Of a DNA stretch of 64,000 nucleotides, positions 7,309 to 15,306 are shown piece after piece. The stretch comes from Opitutia bacterium (GTDB taxonomy: Bacteria > Verrucomicrobiota > Verrucomicrobiia > Opitutales > Seribacteraceae). The stretch's first letter is position 1. The number at the start of each line of letters is the position of its first letter. A program made the translations under genes and the position numbers. The notes beneath the pieces are model-generated. The model was not told the DNA's origin, searched no databases, and was given only the letters and a program-made list of their open reading frames with translations. The DNA is taken from positions 1-64,000 of the forward strand of contig PCBO01000135.1 of NCBI GenBank assembly GCA_002730975.1, given 5' to 3'.

Positions 7309-8334
7309 TTAGAGAACGCGAAGAAGATTTTGCCGGATCAAAAGCTCTGCGATCTGAACGGCGTTTAGTGCCGCGCCTTTCCATAACTGATCACCTACTG
7401 CCCACAGAGCCAAACCATTTTCAAAGACTTGATCCAATCGAAGTCTTCCCACGCCGCAGACTTCTTTCTCTGCATAATCGAGTGGCATTGGGTACCTTAA
7501 GGCATTGGGTAGATCCCATAATTCCGTACCGTTAAAAGCTTCGATTGCCGCGTGGGCGTCGGGAACGTTCACCGGGTGCTTGAAGTCAGCGTTAAGAGAC
7601 ATGGCATGAGCCCGAATCACGGGAACCCTGACGCAAGTGCAAGAAACCTTGAGCCCGGAATGATCCATGATTTTACGACTTTCGTTTCGCATCTTCAGTT
7701 CTTCCTTGGTGTAACCATCTTCCCGAAACTCATCGATGTGTGGGATCAGGTTGAATGCGATGGGATGAGGAAATACTTCAGGGGGCACTTGTTCGCCGCC
7801 GCCAAGCACTGTACGAGATTGTTTTTCCAGTTCGGTAACTCCACTCGCTCCTGCACCTGAGACAGCTTGGTAGGTGGAGGCAAAAAAATGTTTTAGCCCA
7901 AACCTCTTGTGCAAGGGATACAACGCCATGAGGGCCACGATTGTAGAGCAATTGGGGTTTGAGATTATTCCCTTGTGTTTTTCTACTGAACTCGGATTGA
8001 TTTCAGGGATAACCAGTGGAACAGAAGGTTCCATACGAAACGCCGAGCTGTTATCGATGACAACGCAACCATGCTTGCGAGCGTCTTCCGCGAATTCCTT
8101 GGAAATGCTACCTCCTGCGCTGAAAATGGCGAAATCCAGTCCCTTGAAGGCTTCGGGAGTAGTCTCGCGAACGGTTTCGAGATTCCCGCAAGCCTTGTAC
8201 TCACGTCCCACGGAGCGAGATGATGCGAGCAAGCGTGTCTCCGCAACAGGAAACTCTCGCAATTCAAGTAAACGAATGATTTCTTGACCCACGGCGCCGG
8301 TGGCTCCGACAATACCTAATCTATATTTTTTCAA
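7309..8334 (-). CDS. asd: Aspartate-semialdehyde dehydrogenase
   Basis: Reduces aspartyl phosphate to aspartate semialdehyde with NADPH, the branch point to lysine/diaminopimelate, threonine and methionine. The 341-residue length fits. The N-terminal Rossmann motif is GIVGATGAVGQE; the catalytic Cys129 is in SNPNCST; the substrate-binding Arg and catalytic His lie in IRAHAMSL (about 241-243). The start is a TTG at 8332-8334, chosen because Asd proteins begin MKKY directly before the nucleotide-binding strand and no ATG is available. The start codon shares one base with the ATG of the divergent YkuD gene, so each promoter must lie inside the other gene. Confidence 0.95.
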   Translation of the reverse strand: MKKYRLGIVGATGAVGQEIIRLLELREFPVAETRLLASSRSVGREYKACGNLETVRETTPEAFKGLDFAIFSAGGSISKEFAEDARKHGCVVIDNSSAFRMEPSVPLVIPEINPSSVEKHKGIISNPNCSTIVALMALYPLHKRFGLKHFFASTYQAVSGAGASGVTELEKQSRTVLGGGEQVPPEVFPHPIAFNLIPHIDEFREDGYTKEELKMRNESRKIMDHSGLKVSCTCVRVPVIRAHAMSLNADFKHPVNVPDAHAAIEAFNGTELWDLPNALRYPMPLDYAEKEVCGVGRLRLDQVFENGLALWAVGDQLWKGAALNAVQIAELLIRQNLLRVL

Positions 8335-8888
8335 TGTACGAAACGAGCTTGTTTGAAAGGTTGCAAAAAAAGAGCGCGGTCCTCGGGGTCAATCAGCCTT
8401 ATATTGGGTTGGTCGCCTCGATTCCCGAACAGAAACTATATTTATTCGTGGACGGGACAAGATTGAAGGCGTGCGTCATGTCAAGTTCTAAGAGATCGCC
8501 CTCATGCGAGGAAAACTCTTTTGGAACCCCATGGGGCTTACACGAAATTTGCGAAAAGATCGGGAGTAATGTGGCGTCGGGCATGGTGTTCAAAGGGCGG
8601 AAACCTACTGGTAAAAGGTATTATGAATATTCGAAGGAAGAGCAGGGGGGAAGTTTAATCACCAGTCGAATTCTTCGACTTCGTGGATTGGAATACGGTG
8701 TGAACGCCGGGGGAAGCAAGGATACTTTTTCACGCTACGTTTACATTCATGGGACCAACCACGAGGAAGCCATTGGTTCTCCGGCCAGTTCCGGTTGCCT
8801 CCAGTTGAGTAACATAGATGCAATCGAGCTCTTCGATTCAGTCCCGGTCGGGACTTTCCTTTTAATCGAGAATGGGCAAGACCCTTGA
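8334..8888 (+). CDS. YkuD-family L,D-transpeptidase without signal peptide
   Basis: A 184-residue protein matching the catalytic domain of L,D-transpeptidases, which cross-link peptidoglycan or attach proteins to it. The domain starts at about residue 24 with LVASIPEQKLYLFVDG. The active-site block has His139 in YVYIHGTN and Cys155 in SPASSGCLQLSN. The usual SHGCxR signature is altered to SSGCLQ: the residue before Gly is Ser instead of His, and the conserved Arg is Gln. No signal peptide, lipobox or membrane segment is present, which is odd for a periplasmic enzyme. The ATG shares its first base with the start of asd on the other strand. Confidence 0.85.
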   Translation: MYETSLFERLQKKSAVLGVNQPYIGLVASIPEQKLYLFVDGTRLKACVMSSSKRSPSCEENSFGTPWGLHEICEKIGSNVASGMVFKGRKPTGKRYYEYSKEEQGGSLITSRILRLRGLEYGVNAGGSKDTFSRYVYIHGTNHEEAIGSPASSGCLQLSNIDAIELFDSVPVGTFLLIENGQDP

Positions 8889-9047
8889 TTCCGCATTTCG
8901 AGACACTACTTGCATCTCGGATTGTTTGCCGGTTGCGTGAGATGAACACAGTTTATATTTCTATAATTTTGGATATGTCATTCAATACCTAAAACCTAGG
9001 AGAATCCTAAAAGCTTATCTTTCGAGCTCCGAATGAATTGCAGTGTG

Positions 9048-9086
9048 TTTTGATCTCCGTTCGCTTATGAAATTTCGAGATCAAAA
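9048..9086. repeat. Inverted repeat in intergenic region
   Basis: A perfect 10-bp inverted repeat (9048-9057 and 9077-9086) with a 19-base loop. It lies between the YkuD gene and the stop of the convergent response-regulator gene. The A/T run is on the side that does not fit termination in either direction, so it may be a protein-binding site or incidental. Confidence 0.45.
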
Positions 9087-9133
9087 AAAATAGCTGATTC
9101 AAAAAGGCAGACTGCGACATTCAGACCAACGAG

Positions 9134-9928
9134 TCACCACCCGCTTGTTGCTGTTTCCCGACGTACGGGGTCCGCTCTCAAGCGAGAAAGTTTTTCAAGA
9201 AGAACAGTAGGTTGACCATTAGAATCCGTCTCCACCAATTGGGAGAATGGACTCACTTGGCTGAGCATGGACTTGATCTTCTCTTCATCCATCTCGGGCA
9301 TCTCACTTTCAATCACAACAAAACGGTGACTGATTTGACGGGCATTAATGAGCACTTGGTCCAAACTTTCTGCAGTAATTACTCGAAACTCGGCTGATCG
9401 AAGTGCTTTTGCAGATGCCTCACGGTCCTTTTTATCTTTCATGAAAAGAAGGACGGAAGGGTTACTTCGATCTCGGATCAAGTGAATCACTTCGTTCATG
9501 TCCAAGGGTTTTTGGAGAAAGGCGATAGCCCCCAATCGGAAGCACTCTTCCTTTAACTCCGATACGGAATATGCGCTCATGAAGATGAAACGAGGAAGAT
9601 TATCAGGCGAATTCTGCGATTTGGAATAGGGGATAGGACAGGAATTCTGGAGCCTAGCTTTTGCTCCCTCCTTAATTTTTTGAAAGGTTTCAACTCCCGT
9701 AATGTCGGGCATCTGTACGTCCATCAAGACGACGTCGAACTCATTCTCCAAGCATAGGCGAATGGCTTCTTCACCACTAGCGGCTACCGTTGGGGATAAA
9801 CCTTCATCCTCAAGTATATCATACATCGTAGATCGCATGGCAGGGTGGTCATCCACAATTAGAATAGAGAATTCTTTTTCCTCCGCGTTTGCCGTTGCTT
9901 TAGGTGTTTTTAAGGTTTTTGCCGTCAT
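9134..9928 (-). CDS. Response regulator with one intact and one degenerate receiver domain
   Basis: A 264-residue protein with two receiver-like halves and no recognisable output domain. The first receiver (about 20-152) is complete: acidic pair D26-D27, phospho-acceptor D70 in LMDVQMPD, S118, and K140 in FLQKPLD; it has an extra loop of about 20 residues near 90-110. The second half (about 156-225) keeps the fold pattern (SVLLFMKD, FVVIESEMPEMD), but a Glu (E207) takes the phospho-acceptor position and the Lys is missing. The start overlaps the end of the kinase gene by 29 bases, so it is the cognate regulator. It probably acts by protein contact, not DNA binding. Confidence 0.85.
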   Translation of the reverse strand: MTAKTLKTPKATANAEEKEFSILIVDDHPAMRSTMYDILEDEGLSPTVAASGEEAIRLCLENEFDVVLMDVQMPDITGVETFQKIKEGAKARLQNSCPIPYSKSQNSPDNLPRFIFMSAYSVSELKEECFRLGAIAFLQKPLDMNEVIHLIRDRSNPSVLLFMKDKKDREASAKALRSAEFRVITAESLDQVLINARQISHRFVVIESEMPEMDEEKIKSMLSQVSPFSQLVETDSNGQPTVLLEKLSRLRADPVRRETATSGW

Positions 9929-11594
9929 GAATTTGGTGTGGAAGCGTAATTAAAATTCTTGCCCCATTACCTTGTGTCCAGTTGCGACGAAGCCAAGAGT
10001 GTTTTTTATAATTGTTTATCATTGAAATGGTTCCATCATGTCTCTGCAAGATATCTCTACATAAATTTAATCCGAGTCCCGCACCGCCGGCTTTCGTAGT
10101 ATGAAGGGTATCAAAAACCTTTGTTTGTTCGGATTCGTCTAAACCGCATCCTGTATCGCTCAGCAAGATCACCGTTTCGCCCTTTGGGGAATTCATCCCC
10201 GAAATTGTGATGGTTCCACCATTAGGCATGGCTTGTTCGGCATTTCTAAACAGGTTAATGAACACTTGTCGAAATAGTGTGGAGTCGGCGAAAATAAAGA
10301 ATTGGGACTCGGTGAAATTGTTAACGAAAGAGATGTTTTCGTTTAAGCGACAATAATCCGCCACCTCTTTTACGAGAGCGACCAAATCGAAACTGATAAT
10401 ATTTAGCTTCTTTCCCCTGCTCATTCCAAGTAAGCCGTCAATCACATTGTCGGAATGAGCCAACTCGCTTTCAATCAAATCAAGATGTTTGCGAATTTTT
10501 TCCTCTTTGGGTTGGCGCCCATTCTCATATCGGTCGTGGACCATTTTATCAAGGAAGTAGACGGATTGCCGAATTGCGCTGAGCGGGTTTCGGATTTCGT
10601 GCGCTATGTTAGCGGAAACTTGTCCTACTGCCGCAAGCCTTTCCTGAACGTTGAGTCGACGGTTGGCGTCCAGTAATTTCTCTTCGGCGAATGCCCGCTC
10701 TTTCGCCTCCTCTACAAGGTTCTGATTGGCCTGAGTCAATTGCTCCGTTCGTCTTTCGACGCGCTGTTCCATTTCCTCGTTCGACTCTTTTAGTATTCGG
10801 TTTGCTTCATCGACGGTCGATAGCATATCGTTGAAGACATCCGTAAGGTCACCGAGTTCGTCCTCCGAAAACTTTCGGGCTCGTACGGAAAAGTCTTTGT
10901 TCAATGCGACTTCATTGGCTTTGGACGACAATTCAAAGATGGGGCGAGTGAGGGAACTCTGAAACCAAAGAGCTCCAAGCATAGTTACAAAAACCCCTAT
11001 CCCCGCTACTCCGAAAGCCATACCTGCATATCTTTTGAATCGATTATCTACGTCCGCTAAAGTACGTTCCAGAAAAATGGCACCGATCTCAATGTTGTTT
11101 TGCGATATCGGGCGAACGACCCAAGTAGATTTATCGCCCCAGAAATCAGCTGTTGCCTTTTCGATATTCGGGAAGCGATTCGATTTCTTGCCACGTTCGT
11201 ATCCAACCAAGAACTCTTGCTCTGTGGTCTTCGATCCTGCTGCTGTTTGACTCTTGTACACCGCGGCGCGAATAATGTTCGTTTGCTCGCGAAGTCTGTT
11301 CAGATCCTCATATACGGATGTTTTGTCATTAAATTGCAACGCAGTTTTTAGGTTGTGAGCCATGCTTTCGGCTCGCGAGTTTAGATTTTCGCGAATGAGA
11401 GAGCGCGTTGCCGAAACATCCACAGTCACGAAACTTACTGCGGCCAAAACCATACCAAAACAGACTGCGGCAAAGGTGGAGAGCATCACCTTCCTTCGGA
11501 AACGAAATCCCCACCCCATGGGTACAAGGGATTTCTCGATGGGAACGTCTTTTTCCCCCCTTGCCAACTTTTTCTTTCGTCTCTCTACAGCCAA
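9900..11594 (-). CDS. Membrane sensor histidine kinase
   Basis: A 564-residue kinase. A basic N-terminus precedes transmembrane helix 1 (about 36-57), a periplasmic sensor of about 130 residues resembling CHASE8-type domains, helix 2 (about 190-212), a HAMP linker (213-265), a coiled coil (265-320), and the catalytic core. The phospho-accepting His332 is in AHEIRNPLSA. The ATP-binding domain has the N box (NLFRNAEQAM), G1 (DTGCGLD) and G2 (GGAGLGLN). It autophosphorylates and would pass phosphate to the receiver protein whose gene overlaps its 3' end. The signal is unknown. Confidence 0.95.
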   Translation of the reverse strand: MAVERRKKKLARGEKDVPIEKSLVPMGWGFRFRRKVMLSTFAAVCFGMVLAAVSFVTVDVSATRSLIRENLNSRAESMAHNLKTALQFNDKTSVYEDLNRLREQTNIIRAAVYKSQTAAGSKTTEQEFLVGYERGKKSNRFPNIEKATADFWGDKSTWVVRPISQNNIEIGAIFLERTLADVDNRFKRYAGMAFGVAGIGVFVTMLGALWFQSSLTRPIFELSSKANEVALNKDFSVRARKFSEDELGDLTDVFNDMLSTVDEANRILKESNEEMEQRVERRTEQLTQANQNLVEEAKERAFAEEKLLDANRRLNVQERLAAVGQVSANIAHEIRNPLSAIRQSVYFLDKMVHDRYENGRQPKEEKIRKHLDLIESELAHSDNVIDGLLGMSRGKKLNIISFDLVALVKEVADYCRLNENISFVNNFTESQFFIFADSTLFRQVFINLFRNAEQAMPNGGTITISGMNSPKGETVILLSDTGCGLDESEQTKVFDTLHTTKAGGAGLGLNLCRDILQRHDGTISMINNYKKHSWLRRNWTQGNGARILITLPHQIHDGKNLKNT

Positions 11595-11696
11595 TGTTTG
11601 GAAACCTCAGTATTATTTAAAGCTTTAAAACTTGTTGAATTTCTCTAAAGATAATCCAAGGATTTACCAATCCACAGAACGCGAAAGCGAGTTACT

Positions 11697-12425
11697 TCAA
11701 GCAGATTTCGAGACACCTTCTTGGTTCAACTCCTGTATCGCTCGTATCGATAGTTCCAGTAGTCTTTCGGGAGAACTTGATTCTTCTCTTTCAAGAAAGT
11801 CGGCCAAATAATCCTTGAATGCTTCTTCATTCCTCACAATTTCAGAATCTTTACGAGAAAGCCTCTTTATTTCTTCTTGAAAAACCGCGTGCAGGCGATT
11901 CGTTTTCTCGTTTGCGTATTCGGTAGATTCATCTTTCCGCCGCAACCGAACGATGCCTTCAAATACAGCAGTTCCAAGGATTTCTCCGTAAAACTCTTGA
12001 TTTCTAGCTTTATGTGAATGATCTGAAAAGACCTGTTCTACTTTGCAGGCGGCGGTCTCTGCAGTTTCGTCTGACAAAAAAATGAATTCGGCATCGGGCA
12101 ATTTGTGAACCTTGAGCAGATCGACGAGATCTTCGCCGCTCACATCCGGCAAACCACGACGGATCGCGACGAGAGGGAAATCCTTTAATCGAGAAGTCAT
12201 AAGCGCCTGTTTCCCGTCGCGACTCACCTCGCAGGTAAAGCCAATATTTTCAAGGGTATCAACAAGTTGTTCGGATCCTCTGAAAGAGCTGTCTACCAGC
12301 AGAATAGTCTTGGGTGATGCTTGTTGAACGGCGTCGTGATTTTTTTGAAGTAAATGCCAGTTTTCCGCACTTTCAAAAAGGTCTATTTTCGATTGTGCTT
12401 TTGGGTTGGAAAGGATGGTTTTCAT
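11697..12425 (-). CDS. Pseudo-receiver protein with C-terminal coiled coil
   Basis: A 242-residue protein upstream of the sensor kinase, on the same strand with a 102-base gap. Residues 38-125 follow the receiver fold (TILLVDSSFRG, then VAIRRGLPDVSGEDLV). Only one of the two acidic pocket residues remains (D45; the next is S46). The phospho-acceptor Asp is replaced by Arg89, so phosphorylation there cannot occur. The C-terminal half (about 160-235) is charged and helical (LHAVFQEEIKRLSRKDSEIV), likely a coiled coil. It may be a constitutive partner or scaffold of the two-component pair. No output domain is recognised. A G-rich tract on the plus strand lies just before its start codon. Confidence 0.75.
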   Translation of the reverse strand: MKTILSNPKAQSKIDLFESAENWHLLQKNHDAVQQASPKTILLVDSSFRGSEQLVDTLENIGFTCEVSRDGKQALMTSRLKDFPLVAIRRGLPDVSGEDLVDLLKVHKLPDAEFIFLSDETAETAACKVEQVFSDHSHKARNQEFYGEILGTAVFEGIVRLRRKDESTEYANEKTNRLHAVFQEEIKRLSRKDSEIVRNEEAFKDYLADFLEREESSSPERLLELSIRAIQELNQEGVSKSA

Positions 12426-12433
12426 AGGTTTTA

Positions 12434-12458
12434 GGGGGCTAGGGTAGGGGGGGATGGG
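12434..12458 (+). other. Potential G-quadruplex tract upstream of pseudo-receiver gene
   Basis: Four G-runs of 5, 3, 7 and 3 with loops of 2-3 bases satisfy the standard four-run quadruplex pattern. The tract lies 9 bases before the ATG of the minus-strand gene at 11697-12425, on its template strand. The mRNA leader is therefore C-rich and lacks a Shine-Dalgarno sequence. Confidence 0.55.
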
Positions 12459-12532
12459 AATACAACAGATTCTCTATTCCTAATACATTAGAAAACGACG
12501 ATACCTTATGTCAAGTTTCGGACTAAAAGCTT

Positions 12533-13417
12533 TTAAAGTACAACTATGGCAACCCCACCAAAAGAAATCAAGGCTCCTAGAACTTTGGGGAAATTTAGTT
12601 TTTCACCAAGAAACCAGTAGGCTAACCCAAGAATAAAAAAAGTGGATGTTTGGTTGAGTATTGATGCTACGGAAGCCTCTAAAAGTCGATAACCTTGAAT
12701 CCACAGGCACATAGCGAAAAAAGCGGGTAGGCAAATGCCAATCCACACGCGCAGGTGCGGAAATTTGGGAGACGTCGAAAGTTTGGCGAACATTCGAAAT
12801 TTCCCGACTACAATCAAACCAAGAAACCCGGTCGTTATCCCGGCCAGCATGCGAATCTCCATCGCAGCGAAGAAAGGAGCTTTTTCCAGAACGGGTTTGG
12901 CGAGAACTATTGCTCCCGCCATGGAAACCATTGCGGCGATGCCATAGGCAATTCCTCGCGAGAGTTTTTGGACTTTCCCTGAACTTCGGTCCGGCACAGT
13001 AGCCATAAGAATGCCGGCTACAACGAGGAGTCCACCAACGATACGATTCAAGGTCAATTGTTCTTCGAGGGCAAACCATGCAAAAATAAATACGAAAGGC
13101 GAATAAAGACAGTCCAAAATAGCACTTCGACCGGCACCCAGAAGATTTAGCGAAGCGAGCAAAAACCAATCTGCGATGCAGACTCCGACCACGCCACTGA
13201 GGACAAGAATCCATGTGTCCGACGAAGAGAATAATTTCCATGTGTCGAATTCAAAAATAAACACTGCTGGGAGGAGTAGAAGAGCTATGCCGATGTTTTT
13301 GAACAAATTGAGCTCAAAAGGAGGAACGGTTTCTCCTGCTCGCTTTAGGGAAATCGTCACAATTGCCCAGAGTAGCGCACATGCGACTGAGCAAATTTCG
13401 CCAATTCCCGGATTCAC
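12533..13417 (-). CDS. EamA/DMT-superfamily transporter
   Basis: A 294-residue inner-membrane protein of ten hydrophobic segments arranged as two EamA repeats (about 5-140 and 150-290), the layout of the drug/metabolite transporter superfamily. Typical pieces are the N-terminal GEICSVACALLWAIVTISLKR and, in the second half, ASVASILNQTSTFFILGLAY with the glutamate in WFLGEKL. The substrate, usually a small metabolite or amino acid, cannot be named. Its start overlaps the stop of the HAD phosphatase gene by 4 bases, so the two are translationally coupled. Confidence 0.9.
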   Translation of the reverse strand: MNPGIGEICSVACALLWAIVTISLKRAGETVPPFELNLFKNIGIALLLLPAVFIFEFDTWKLFSSSDTWILVLSGVVGVCIADWFLLASLNLLGAGRSAILDCLYSPFVFIFAWFALEEQLTLNRIVGGLLVVAGILMATVPDRSSGKVQKLSRGIAYGIAAMVSMAGAIVLAKPVLEKAPFFAAMEIRMLAGITTGFLGLIVVGKFRMFAKLSTSPKFPHLRVWIGICLPAFFAMCLWIQGYRLLEASVASILNQTSTFFILGLAYWFLGEKLNFPKVLGALISFGGVAIVVL

Positions 13418-14061
13418 TCTAGTTCAAGTCCCCAAGCTTCTCGAGCAAGAGAAAAAAGATCTTCATGAATGGAAAGAGCTCCCAGGTGTTCGAGTTGTTT
13501 TGCCGAGTGCGTGCCAGTGGTGACGAGCCTACAGTTCATTCCTACATTTGCCGCTGAATCAAAGTCGAATGGAGAGTCCCCGACCAAAAGCGATTCTTCT
13601 GCCGAGGCATCTAGAAGTTTAAGTGCGTAATGTGAGAATTCAGCATCAGGTTTTCGCCAAGGGGTATCCTTTACGCCAAGAACTTGTTGGACTAATGGAG
13701 TAAATCCAAGGTGGTCACAAGCGGCTCGAGCGTGCCTACCCACTTTGTTGGTAAAGATGCCTGTTTTTTCACCTCGCTCCTGCAAGGCTTTGAGTACCTC
13801 CATGGAGCCGGGCATAGGATCCAGCCCTTCCAGCATGAATTCTTCAAAGATACTCGGATAAATTTCTAATCCTTGTTGAAGCAAATCAGGTCCAACGAGC
13901 TTTTTCATTGTCATGTCCGACGAACCACCCACGGCCGCGCGGACGGTGGCATAATCAGCGGGTTCTAGTCCGAGTTCCTCCATCGCTCGAGCATAAGCCC
14001 GATGAATTGCCGTGAATTGGTCGATGAGAGTCCCATCAAGGTCGAAGAGTATTGCGCGCAA
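13414..14061 (-). CDS. HAD-family hydrolase, phosphoglycolate phosphatase-like
   Basis: A 215-residue phosphatase of the HAD superfamily, subfamily I. Motif I is FDLDGTLID with nucleophile D7 and general acid/base D9; motif II is the Thr in GIFTNKVG; motif III has the Lys in WRKPDAE; motif IV is VGDSPFDFDSA. An alpha-helical cap sits after motif I (about 15-80). It resembles Gph, which clears 2-phosphoglycolate, but substrates in this family are hard to predict. It overlaps the DMT transporter by 4 bases, so a shared metabolite is possible. Confidence 0.85.
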   Translation of the reverse strand: MRAILFDLDGTLIDQFTAIHRAYARAMEELGLEPADYATVRAAVGGSSDMTMKKLVGPDLLQQGLEIYPSIFEEFMLEGLDPMPGSMEVLKALQERGEKTGIFTNKVGRHARAACDHLGFTPLVQQVLGVKDTPWRKPDAEFSHYALKLLDASAEESLLVGDSPFDFDSAANVGMNCRLVTTGTHSAKQLEHLGALSIHEDLFSLAREAWGLELE

Positions 14062-14148
14062 GAGAATTGCCCTTTGTCTATATGTGGTTTGTAATGAATC
14101 GATCTATCCAATGCCAAATCAAATTAAAGTACGCGTCACTAACCTCCG

Positions 14149-15306
14149 ATGACTGTGGAGCAAGGACAATCGCCCTTGGGTCGCGTGAACTGCAAAGTGG
14201 AGAAGGGCGTTTTGCATTGCCGTTTTACAGGACGGTGGACGATTGATACGGTCTCGCAAGAGGCTTCTCGGCTATCATGGAAGCGAGGATTGGCCGACGA
14301 AAAAGATATCATAAAAGTTTCATTCGAGATCGGTGAAGGTGCCGAATGGGATTCGGCCTTGGTAGTTTTTATTCGCTCCTGCCTCATCGATTGCAAGGAA
14401 AGTAAACTTTCTGTCGATATGTCTCGTTTACCTTCGGGTTTGTGCAAACTGTTTCTCATGACCAAAGAGAAGCTCGTTGAAAAAGTCGAACTCGATGGGA
14501 GCGAACAGGGATTTCTGACTGCCGTAGGCGAACTAGTGTTCGCCGTGGCCGAAGCGACCTTGTCTTCCGTTCATTTTCTTGGCGAATGGACTCTTTCACT
14601 GTTTCGCATGTTTAGATTTAAATCACGTTTTAGACCAAGCGACTTTCTTGAATCATGTCGGGCTTGTGGTGCAGCAGCTCTACCCATCGTAACTTTGGTT
14701 AGCTTTCTGACGGGTCTGACGATGGCTTTCGTGGGAAGTGTTCAGTTGGCGAAATTCAACGCCCGAATCTACGTCGCCGACTTGGTGAGTCTTGCCATGG
14801 TTCGCGAAATGGGAGGTCTGATGGTCGCCATCGTTATGGCAGGACGTACGGGCGCAGCCTTTGCCGCCGAGCTTGGAAACATGAAATTAAACGAGGAAAT
14901 CGATTCCTTGCGCACCTTTGGAATATCTCCAATGGATTTTCTTATTCTGCCCCGCACCTTGGCCTTGTTCGTGATGATTCCCATGCTGACTCTTTACGCT
15001 GACGTAGTCGGCATGCTTGGTGGCATGGTTGTGGGTCTGTTCGTAATGGATTTCTCCTTTCACCATTATATCGAGCAAACTCAGACTGCTCTTAGCTCTA
15101 TGTGGGATATTTACTCGGGTCTTGCCAAGACCATTGTCTTCGGTGGTATCATTGGTATGGTCGGATGCCAAAAAGGACTGAATTGTGGGAATGATTCCGC
15201 GGCCCTTGGGAACGCTGTCACCTCTGCTGTGGTTACGAGCATTACTCTTGTCGTGGTCGCCGACGCATTGTTCGAGGTCTTTTACAATGTCATGGGCTGG
15301 CGATGA
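14149..15306 (+). CDS. MlaE-type ABC transporter permease fused to a STAS-like domain
   Basis: Inner-membrane permease of an Mla-type phospholipid transporter. Residues 1-120 form a STAS-like domain (VLHCRFTGRWTIDTV, then WDSALVVFIRSCLID), the role played by separate MlaB in Escherichia coli. Residues 130-385 are the MlaE permease, with about five hydrophobic segments and the conserved stretch MVREMGGLMVAIVMAGRTGA followed by ELGNMKLNEEIDSL. The order is permease, ATPase, MCE protein, lipoprotein; the stop overlaps the ATPase start by 4 bases. The gene likely serves outer-membrane lipid asymmetry. Confidence 0.93.
   Translation: MTVEQGQSPLGRVNCKVEKGVLHCRFTGRWTIDTVSQEASRLSWKRGLADEKDIIKVSFEIGEGAEWDSALVVFIRSCLIDCKESKLSVDMSRLPSGLCKLFLMTKEKLVEKVELDGSEQGFLTAVGELVFAVAEATLSSVHFLGEWTLSLFRMFRFKSRFRPSDFLESCRACGAAALPIVTLVSFLTGLTMAFVGSVQLAKFNARIYVADLVSLAMVREMGGLMVAIVMAGRTGAAFAAELGNMKLNEEIDSLRTFGISPMDFLILPRTLALFVMIPMLTLYADVVGMLGGMVVGLFVMDFSFHHYIEQTQTALSSMWDIYSGLAKTIVFGGIIGMVGCQKGLNCGNDSAALGNAVTSAVVTSITLVVVADALFEVFYNVMGWR

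Noticed and set aside
9048-9086. Inverted repeat considered as a terminator of the response-regulator gene
   Set aside because: In both directions the T-run is on the wrong side of the stem, so I listed it only as an inverted repeat.
878-9928. Repeated 29-base gene overlaps (878-906 and 9900-9928; also 47355-47383) as a special signal
   Set aside because: The identical lengths are probably coincidence; the bases in the overlaps are not alike, and start codons could lie further in.
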